A DNA stretch of 21,209 nt, taken from an uncultured Candidatus Saccharibacteria bacterium (GTDB taxonomy: Bacteria; Patescibacteriota; Saccharimonadia; Saccharimonadales; Saccharimonadaceae). Shown piece by piece: positions 15,326-21,209 of the stretch. The stretch lies in assembly GCA_938042065.1 (NCBI GenBank), contig CALISG010000027.1, forward strand, positions 1-21,209, in the 5' to 3' direction. Both the position numbers and the translations under genes were made by a program. Numbering within the stretch: the first letter of the stretch is position 1; each line of letters begins with the position of its first letter. Below the pieces are notes generated by a model, which saw nothing but the letters and a program-made list of their open reading frames with translations, was not told the origin of the DNA and ran no database searches.

Positions 15326-17322
15326 TGGCTCAGCAAAGCATGAAAAAACGCCAGCCAGTGAAGATGGGCGGTCCAATGGGCGGCGGTATGGGCGCGGGCG
15401 AAAAAGCCAAAGATTTCAAAGGCACGGTCAAGAAGTTAGCCAAATATTTGGCAGAGTTTCGTTGGCAAATGCTCATGGTGGCGATTTTCGCGGTCGGTAG
15501 TACAATGTTTGCGATTGTCAGTCCAAAGATTTTGGGCGGCGCCACCAACCAAATTGTCGAAGATTATGTCAGTATGAAGGCGTATGAAACCATCACTAGC
15601 AAGTTGCCAAATGGTGCTTCGCTGCCAGCTGGCACGACCGGTGCTGATGTTCTGAAGCGGCTCCCGAACAAGTCGGAAATTGAAAGCCAAATTCCATCAA
15701 ACCAGCTCGAGACCATCAAAAAACTGGATCTCAGCCGGCGTCCAGAATTTCACTTTGATGCCATTTGGCAGGTCGTCAGTTTGCTGATCGGCTTATATAT
15801 CCTCAGTGCCATTTTCCGCTACATTCAAACTTGGCTGATGACCCAAGTGACGCAAACGGTTACCTTCAGAATGCGCCGGCAATTGTCCGAGAAAATCAAT
15901 CGCCTGCCGCTGAGTTATTTTGACAGGCAAACCTACGGCGAAGTCCTCAGCCGCGTTACTAATGACGTCGATACCATCAGCCAGACGCTCAATCAAAGCC
16001 TGTCGCAAATCGTTTCCTCGACGGTGATGGTGCTAGGGATTTTAGCGATAATGTTTTCCATCAGCTGGCAAATGTCGCTGGTGGCGCTACTGGTGCTGCC
16101 GGTGGCTGGCGGCGTGGTGACGCTGATTGCCAAAAGCTCGCAAAAGCAATTCCTTCGCCAGCAGACGCAGTTGGGTGAATTGAACGGCCACATCGAAGAA
16201 ATGTACGGCGGTCATCAAGTGATGCGTGTCTTCAACGGTCAGAAAAAGTCGCTGGCTAAGTTTTCGCGGATTAACAACCAGCTGCAGGAAAGTGCCTGGA
16301 AAGCCCAATTTTTGTCGGGGCTGATTTATCCGATCATGAATTTCATCGGCAATATCGGTTACGTTATCATGGCGATTTTGGGCGGCTGGCTGGCGATTGA
16401 GGGTCGGCTGAAAATCGGTGACATTCAGGTGTTCATCCAATACATTGACCAGTTCAACCAGCCGCTGGTGCAAGTTGCTAACATCGCCAATGTCTTGCAA
16501 TCTACCGCCGCTGCCGCCGAGCGCGTGTTTGAATTTTTGGACGAGCCAGAAGAACAGGCGGAAGGCAAGGATTTGGTAAAATTGGCGAACGTCAAGGGCG
16601 AAGTTGAATTTGATGATGTGGTCTTTGGCTATAAGCCTGACCAAACCATCATCAAAGGTTTGTCGGCGCACATCAAGCCAGGTCAGCGTGTGGCGATCGT
16701 CGGCCCGACGGGCGCGGGCAAAACTACCTTGGTCAATTTACTGATGCGTTTTTATGAAATTAACAGCGGCGCGATCAAAATTGACGGCGTCAACATCGCT
16801 GACATGAAGCGCAGCGACGTGCGGCAAATGTTTGGCATGGTGCTGCAGGACACCTGGCTATTTAACGGCACGATTCGCCAAAATTTGCTGTATGGCAATC
16901 CAACAGCCAGCGAGGAAGAGATGGTCGCTACTGCCAAGGAGGCGCATATCGATCACTTCGTGCGGTCGCTACCGGGCGGCTACGATATGGTGCTGGGTGA
17001 GGAAGCCACGAATATTTCACAAGGCGAGAAGCAGCTGCTGACGATTGCCCGGGCGATGCTGGCGCGCACGCCGATGCTGATTTTGGACGAAGCCACCAGT
17101 TCGGTCGACACTCGCACCGAAGTGCTCATCCAAAAAGCTATGGACAAGTTGATGCAGGGCAAAACCAGCTTCGTCATCGCTCATCGTCTGAGCACTATTC
17201 GCGACGCCGACCTGATCTTGGTCGTCCGCGACGGCAACATCATCGAGCAAGGCAAACACGACGAACTGCTGAAGCAGAATGGCTTTTATGCGGAGCTTTA
17301 TAATAGTCAGTTTGCTGAGTGA
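15322..17322 (+). CDS. ABC exporter half-transporter, subunit 2 (catalytic subunit)
   Basis: A 666-aa partner of subunit 1. It has a Gly/Met-rich cytoplasmic N-terminus (14-26), six membrane helices within about 45-395, and a nucleotide-binding domain in 425-660. Walker A is GPTGAGKTT (461-469), the catalytic Glu590 is present (LILDEATS) and the H-loop His621 is present, but the signature is altered to ISQGE (565-569). Intact catalytic residues here with a changed signature, plus the reverse in subunit 1, fit one active and one degenerate ATP site in the heterodimer. About 70 residues (79-148) are inserted between the first two helices and should form an extracellular domain. The start is ATG at 15322 or 15325; GGAG at 15314-15317 allows either. 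No clear terminator follows, only a short hairpin without a T run near 17330-17344. Confidence 0.9.
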   Translation: MMAQQSMKKRQPVKMGGPMGGGMGAGEKAKDFKGTVKKLAKYLAEFRWQMLMVAIFAVGSTMFAIVSPKILGGATNQIVEDYVSMKAYETITSKLPNGASLPAGTTGADVLKRLPNKSEIESQIPSNQLETIKKLDLSRRPEFHFDAIWQVVSLLIGLYILSAIFRYIQTWLMTQVTQTVTFRMRRQLSEKINRLPLSYFDRQTYGEVLSRVTNDVDTISQTLNQSLSQIVSSTVMVLGILAIMFSISWQMSLVALLVLPVAGGVVTLIAKSSQKQFLRQQTQLGELNGHIEEMYGGHQVMRVFNGQKKSLAKFSRINNQLQESAWKAQFLSGLIYPIMNFIGNIGYVIMAILGGWLAIEGRLKIGDIQVFIQYIDQFNQPLVQVANIANVLQSTAAAAERVFEFLDEPEEQAEGKDLVKLANVKGEVEFDDVVFGYKPDQTIIKGLSAHIKPGQRVAIVGPTGAGKTTLVNLLMRFYEINSGAIKIDGVNIADMKRSDVRQMFGMVLQDTWLFNGTIRQNLLYGNPTASEEEMVATAKEAHIDHFVRSLPGGYDMVLGEEATNISQGEKQLLTIARAMLARTPMLILDEATSSVDTRTEVLIQKAMDKLMQGKTSFVIAHRLSTIRDADLILVVRDGNIIEQGKHDELLKQNGFYAELYNSQFAE

Positions 17323-17367
17323 TTGGGCGCTGACAAAGTTAGCATTCAGTTATACTAATCACTAAAA

Positions 17368-17376
17368 TGATATAAT
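17368..17376 (+). promoter_or_regulatory. Extended -10 promoter for the Hachiman genes
   Basis: TGATATAAT (17368-17376) is a perfect extended -10 element. No good -35 box lies at the right distance, which is common for this class. It gives a leader of about 60 bases before hamA. Confidence 0.5.
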
Positions 17377-17395
17377 AAGTCATATAATTGAATTA

Positions 17396-17421
17396 AATCT
17401 TTTATTTTAGATAAAAAGATT
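17396..17421 (+). promoter_or_regulatory. Hairpin in the hamA leader
   Basis: AATCTTTT (17396-17403) pairs with AAAAGATT (17414-17421) across a 10-base AT-rich loop. It ends just before the only Shine-Dalgarno-like sequence (GGAG, 17428-17431), which is an unusually long 13 bases from the ATG. It may be a weak terminator of the upstream ABC operon or may limit hamA translation. It is AT-rich, so chance is possible. Confidence 0.35.
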
Positions 17422-17444
17422 ATATATGGAGTATATTCAGTAGA

Positions 17445-18269
17445 ATGTCTTTATCTGACGATATATTGTGTGTGAAAGATGAATACTGTCATGTGAAGTA
17501 TAGAATACTAAATATTAACGATCATCATTTTGAAGACCTTAAAGAAATGATAAGGGATAAATTGGCAGAGGTCTGCTATGGCACAGATCCTATTGCTATT
17601 GAGCCTGATGAATATACCTACCAAGCTGCTTGTAGGCAGATGTATGAAAATCTAATGAGTCGTAAAGACGAAGAAGGCAAGTACGGGGTTATTGGTGAGT
17701 TATTGATGCATATTCTAGCTTCAAACTATTTAGATTTTTCAGCTGAAAGCATGAGTAGAATATTTGCACTTCAAAATCGGAATATAAAGCCAGGTTTTGA
17801 TTTAAATTTTTATGACAAGGACTGTAAAAAAATATGGTATGGCGAGGTAAAATCTGGGTTAGTTGAAAAAACTAATCGCGAAGAGCTAATTAATAGGGCG
17901 AGCAAGGGTCTTAAGAACTACTTTGATAATATTATGTCGGAAGGACAGGCATCCACTCGATATAGATGGGAGGCTGCTAAGGCAGAGGTGGCGGTAATAT
18001 TTGCGTCGGAGAAAAAAATAGAGTTAACCAAGTTACTGTCTAACAGTAGAAATATGGTTTATCAACGGGAGGGGACTAACCGTAACGCAATTCTTATGGC
18101 GGTTAATTTTGGAGATTTTGCTTATAATATAACAGACACGAAAGATGTTATTAAGAAAATTGATAGTATAAAGAATACAGGGTGTTTTGATAATTTTATA
18201 ATTATTTGTATTCATCGTAAACTATTCGATGATATTATTGATTTCTTAGGGGCTGAAGGAGGGGTTTGA
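17445..18269 (+). CDS. hamA: Hachiman antiphage protein HamA (DUF1837 nuclease)
   Basis: A 274-aa protein that fits the DUF1837/HamA family. The core reads GVIGELLMHI (Glu85), KPGFD (Asp119) and WYGEVKSG (Glu134, Lys136), which is a PD-(D/E)xK-like nuclease arrangement. Upstream of it lies an alpha-helical N-terminal part. In known Hachiman systems HamA is held inactive by the HamB helicase and cuts DNA once the complex senses phage or DNA damage. Here it is directly followed by a large helicase whose ATG overlaps the hamA stop by one base (TGATG), as expected for the HamAB pair. The gene is AT-rich compared with the ABC genes before it, suggesting transfer. The start ATG at 17445 has only a distant GGAG, but no better in-frame start exists. 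Confidence 0.85.
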   Translation: MSLSDDILCVKDEYCHVKYRILNINDHHFEDLKEMIRDKLAEVCYGTDPIAIEPDEYTYQAACRQMYENLMSRKDEEGKYGVIGELLMHILASNYLDFSAESMSRIFALQNRNIKPGFDLNFYDKDCKKIWYGEVKSGLVEKTNREELINRASKGLKNYFDNIMSEGQASTRYRWEAAKAEVAVIFASEKKIELTKLLSNSRNMVYQREGTNRNAILMAVNFGDFAYNITDTKDVIKKIDSIKNTGCFDNFIIICIHRKLFDDIIDFLGAEGGV

Positions 18270-20815
18270 TGTACAAGATCACTCTTAGCTCTTTAAGATC
18301 AGCATTAACAAGGAAAGCTGAGGATCATAATTTCTTATTTGCTAAAGTATACAAAAAAATAATATTGAGACAACGTCTAACTTGGGATGAGATGCAATTT
18401 ACGTATAGAATCCTAAACTATTTTTCACTTTATGGTGATGAGGATGTGCAAAAAATGGCATATTCAATGGCCCTAAACTACGGGCTTCTTAGCAAGGATT
18501 TTTATGTGTTATCTGATTTTGCTAGCTTATTACGATACTATCCTGTTCTTATGCTCATAAAAGCTACGCAGCATAATTACATAACAGAATCGGAGACTAT
18601 AGATGATATGGATAGCCTATTCAATAAGTCGCTAGCAGAATCGTACAAGGAAGAATATTACAAATCAGAGCAACAATTTAGACTGGGTCGTAGCGTTAGA
18701 AACTTCTCTAATCTTGCTGTTGTTGCGCCAACTTCTTATGGCAAATCTCATTTGATGGTGTCTAAATCTGTTGAAAAATTCAATGATGGTTTGTCTGTTT
18801 GTATAGTTGTGCCTACTAAATCATTGATAAATCAAACGGTATCGATGGTGTTAAATATAAAAGGAAATCGAACCGATGTTATAACTCATCCTGATATGTA
18901 TGTTGAAAAATACAAACATAGCCAATTCATTGCTGTGTTAACGCAGGAGCGACTAATGGCATTATTGGCGAAACATGATGAGTTAATAATAGACTATCTA
19001 TTTATTGATGAATCTCATAATTTATTTAAAGATGATGATAGATTCTTAACTCTCTCAAGGGCGATTATTATTGCTAGTAATAGAAAATCAAGCGTGGATA
19101 TCGATTACTATTCTCCTTTTATTGTAGATCCAATATCAAGTCTACGCCTTGTAGGCGATGGGCAGCATTCAGAAGAAATACAGTCAAGAAAAATTACTGA
19201 GTATATGAAAATACCACGTTATTTTCTTTGGGATAATAATAGTCAACAGTTGGCTCTATTTGATCAGTTTACGGCAAATTTTTACGAAGTAACTGAATCG
19301 TCTACAGACTATTACCAAATATTATTTAGTAGAGGTGGGGATAAAAATATTATTTATGTTAATAAGCCAAGTGGAGTTGAAAAACTCGCCGATGCGCTAG
19401 CTGCTAGGGCGCCAGAAATTAAATACAGCCCCGAAAGTCAAATTATAATTGATGATGCATGTAATATATTATCAAGTTATGTCCATCCTTCCTATAATCT
19501 AATAAAGCTCGTTAAACACGGCATAGTTATCAGTCACGGTAAGATACCGGACACTATTAAGGAATATGTGGAGTTCTTGTATCGTAATATTCCTGAGATT
19601 AGATTCATTGTTACTACGAGCACGTTACTCGAAGGTGTAAATATTCCTGCAAGTAAATTATTCTTAATGAACTATTCCAAGGGGGCTAAATGCTTGGATA
19701 TTCCTGACTTCAGAAATTTAGTAGGCAGAGTGGGTCGTTATAACATAATCTTTGATTTGACAAACCCAAGAATGGAATTATTAACACCAGAAATATATAT
19801 AATTAAGAATGACGATTATATGGCGAAGAAGGCAAATGCTAGTAAATTCTTATCGGAGCATGCCAAGGAGGGAGTCATGGTTGAGGACAGTATCAATAAC
19901 CCGCTCCTTGCTTCTTATAAAGGAAGCGATAAGGAATCTAGAATTGTTGATGAAGTTAACATACTTGCAAATATAGACAAAACAAGAGGAGATATGTATT
20001 CGCAAATTAACAACTTAAAACCATTATTAGCGCAGACTAAACTAGGTGCTAAGTGTTATGTCCACAACGTGAAAATATTTGATATTGTGAAATATGAACA
20101 AATCATCTCTAAAAAGATGGAGCGTCTCTTGGATACTCAAATAATTGATAATGGTGGTAAGTTATTAAATACGATTATCAGTGTTTTTCTTGAGGTGACA
20201 TATCAGACAGGTCTCAGAATCGACAAGCATAAGTATGGGAATTGGATATATTTACTATACACAAAGCCGTCTATAAGGGATATTTATATAAGAATTATTG
20301 ACGAAAAAGCTGATAATGAATCCAGCTTTTCTGCACTAATTGCAAGGTACGTTTCTATATGGCGTGGTGAAATCGGAAATCCAGTATATGTTGGCGATAT
20401 AGGAAGTTGTGGTATTGATGGTAAAACCGGATTGTGGAATAAATATCATATATTTCAGCAGCAGACCCAAAATTTAATGCCAAGCTATGCGGCTGCTTTA
20501 GCTAAGGAGAATCTTGATAATGTTGACCATTATATTATTCCATTTCTTGAGATATTAAATGATTTTGGTGTAGTCGATGAATCGTTTTATAAACGTATAA
20601 AGTATGGCACTGATAATGACTTTAAAATTGCTCTTATTAGAGCGGGGATTGATTGTAGTTTAGCAAAAATAATTCACGAAAATGATAATCTAAGAGTGCT
20701 TATCTCAATTAATCAAGAAAGTCCTATGTGTACCGATAAGGCTTCTTTCTTAAAAATCATGCGCGAAGAAGGCATCTCTTTGATGTATATTAACCTAGCG
20801 CGTGAACTATTATAA
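18269..20815 (+). CDS. hamB: Hachiman antiphage helicase HamB
   Basis: An 848-aa superfamily 2 helicase. Motif I is APTSYGKSH (153-161), a TQER segment sits at 225-228, and motif II is FIDESH (245-250; DESH rather than DEAH). Motif V is TSTLLEGVNIPA (450-461) and motif VI NLVGRVGR (483-490). About 145 N-terminal residues precede the motor, and about 350 C-terminal residues follow that I cannot assign. HamB is the ATP-dependent sensor that binds DNA ends and loads or releases HamA in studied systems. Start: ATG at 18269 with AAGGAGGGG at 18256-18264. The TTG at 18266 lies too close to that site. It shares its first base with the hamA stop, so the pair is translationally coupled. AT-rich like hamA. 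It converges with the gene on the other strand, 91 bases away. Confidence 0.87.
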   Translation: MYKITLSSLRSALTRKAEDHNFLFAKVYKKIILRQRLTWDEMQFTYRILNYFSLYGDEDVQKMAYSMALNYGLLSKDFYVLSDFASLLRYYPVLMLIKATQHNYITESETIDDMDSLFNKSLAESYKEEYYKSEQQFRLGRSVRNFSNLAVVAPTSYGKSHLMVSKSVEKFNDGLSVCIVVPTKSLINQTVSMVLNIKGNRTDVITHPDMYVEKYKHSQFIAVLTQERLMALLAKHDELIIDYLFIDESHNLFKDDDRFLTLSRAIIIASNRKSSVDIDYYSPFIVDPISSLRLVGDGQHSEEIQSRKITEYMKIPRYFLWDNNSQQLALFDQFTANFYEVTESSTDYYQILFSRGGDKNIIYVNKPSGVEKLADALAARAPEIKYSPESQIIIDDACNILSSYVHPSYNLIKLVKHGIVISHGKIPDTIKEYVEFLYRNIPEIRFIVTTSTLLEGVNIPASKLFLMNYSKGAKCLDIPDFRNLVGRVGRYNIIFDLTNPRMELLTPEIYIIKNDDYMAKKANASKFLSEHAKEGVMVEDSINNPLLASYKGSDKESRIVDEVNILANIDKTRGDMYSQINNLKPLLAQTKLGAKCYVHNVKIFDIVKYEQIISKKMERLLDTQIIDNGGKLLNTIISVFLEVTYQTGLRIDKHKYGNWIYLLYTKPSIRDIYIRIIDEKADNESSFSALIARYVSIWRGEIGNPVYVGDIGSCGIDGKTGLWNKYHIFQQQTQNLMPSYAAALAKENLDNVDHYIIPFLEILNDFGVVDESFYKRIKYGTDNDFKIALIRAGIDCSLAKIIHENDNLRVLISINQESPMCTDKASFLKIMREEGISLMYINLARELL

Positions 20816-20906
20816 ATTAAAAAATATAGATGGCAGAATAGGGTTAGCGGTGTCGTTTAATAGTCTGTAGAATTTTGCCCAGTAAATTATTTGTAGAAAG
20901 TGGTAC

Positions 20907-21209
20907 TTAATTCTGCCGCAAAATATCCAACACACCAAACTTTCCAGTCAACATGGCCTGGTCGATGATGTACTGCGTGAGGGCAGCGATGAGTTCTTTG
21001 GGCTTGGTGGTGTCTGGCAAGTCCAGTGTCGTGTTCAGTGCGTACACGTAAAATTGATAGCGGTGCGTGCCAAACGGCGGCTGCGGCCCACCCCAGCCTG
21101 GGCGACCCCAACTGGTCATCCCTTCGACGGCGCTCGCGGGCAGTAATTCGCCATCTATTTCAGTGGTTTTGGCTGGCAAATTCCAAACCGTCCAATGGTA
21201 AAATCCATC
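20907..21209 (-). CDS. PEBP-family protein (YbhB/YbcL-like), 3' part only
   Basis: The last 100 residues of a phosphatidylethanolamine-binding-protein family member, cut at its 5' side by the window edge. The visible start of the fragment reads HWTVWNLPAKTTEI. It is followed by GWGGPQPPFGTHRYQFYVYAL, the ligand-pocket signature of the family, and an end at ILRQN. Bacterial members are small soluble or secreted proteins of uncertain role; some affect kinase signalling or act as inhibitors. The stop is the complement of 20907-20909. The frame stays open to the last base of the window, so the TTG near 21179 is not the true start. GC content is back to that of the core genes. It is convergent with hamB. 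Confidence 0.9.
   Translation of the reverse strand, partial: DGFYHWTVWNLPAKTTEIDGELLPASAVEGMTSWGRPGWGGPQPPFGTHRYQFYVYALNTTLDLPDTTKPKELIAALTQYIIDQAMLTGKFGVLDILRQN

Noticed and set aside
16087..16671. A 194-codon open frame on the minus strand inside the second ABC gene
   Set aside because: It lies wholly within a strongly conserved ABC exporter coding region, has no ribosome site of note and no recognisable motifs. It is a shadow of the codon bias.
13562..17322. The ABC pair as the export system for the RTX-lipase
   Set aside because: It lacks a C39-like domain and an accessory HlyD gene. Its degenerate-site asymmetry fits multidrug-type heterodimers, and it lies 8 kb away under its own promoter.
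17330..17344. Short hairpin GCTGAC-AAA-GTTAGC after the second ABC gene as a terminator
   Set aside because: Only six pairs including a G-U, and no T run follows. It is too weak to call.
20832..20917. Inverted repeat GGCAGAAT ... ATTCTGCC near the end of hamB as a terminator or island boundary
   Set aside because: The arms are 8 bases and 70 bases apart, and the right arm is inside the PEBP coding sequence. A G-U variant also pairs at 20872-20879. No T run and no matching copy at the other island edge.
1..21209. Recoded TGA (as in Gracilibacteria or Mycoplasma)
   Set aside because: TGA ends several genes at the expected C-terminus (RTX-lipase, arcD, both ABC genes, hamA), and no gene needs TGA read through.

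Overview
The window reads as a piece of a small-genome, monoderm, ultra-small bacterium, most likely Candidatus Saccharibacteria (TM7, Patescibacteria/CPR). Grounds: a compact arginine deiminase operon of the kind known from host-associated Saccharibacteria, a divergent groESL pair behind a Firmicutes-like CIRCE operator, sigma70-type promoters (TTGAC-N17-TATACT class), clear Shine-Dalgarno sites, and short intergenic gaps. TGA is a normal stop (arcD, hamA, both ABC genes), so this is not a code-4/25 organism such as Mycoplasma or Gracilibacteria. The taxon is an inference; no rRNA or marker set is present.

Layout. (1) 1-5561: an AT-rich two-gene operon. A 244-aa membrane-anchored protein is followed, one base after its stop, by a 1579-aa secreted-type protein. 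That protein combines a class-3 lipase, a Neisseria FrpC-type self-processing module with an Asp-Pro cleavage site, four expanded RTX calcium-binding blocks and an RTX-like C-terminus. The pair mirrors the frpD-frpC arrangement of meningococci. (2) 5562-11380: an arginine-catabolism operon with arginine deiminase and ornithine carbamoyltransferase fused in one ORF, an arginine/ornithine antiporter, a strong hairpin, a DDAH-family hydrolase and carbamate kinase, then a terminator. (3) 11398-13459: promoter, CIRCE, groES, groEL and terminator. (4) 13467-17322: promoter plus two overlapping half-transporter genes forming a heterodimeric ABC exporter with one degenerate ATP site. (5) 17323-20815: a second AT-rich island, a two-gene Hachiman-type antiphage system (hamA, hamB). 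(6) 20907-21209: the 3' part of a PEBP-family (YbhB/YbcL-like) gene on the opposite strand, running off the window.

How the parts work together. Region 2 imports arginine, deiminates it to citrulline, splits citrulline to ornithine and carbamoyl phosphate, and makes ATP from carbamoyl phosphate while exporting ornithine. That is a full substrate-level ATP route for an organism with little metabolism of its own. Regions 1 and 5 look like accessory, transferred cassettes flanking more GC-balanced core genes: one faces outward (host or competitor surfaces) and the other inward (phage defence). The most unusual item is the lipase/self-processing/RTX protein with its membrane-anchored partner. The ADI-OTC fusion and the hairpin inside the arc operon come next. 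No stretch longer than about 160 bases lacks a gene. I saw no tRNA, rRNA, CRISPR array or insertion sequence.
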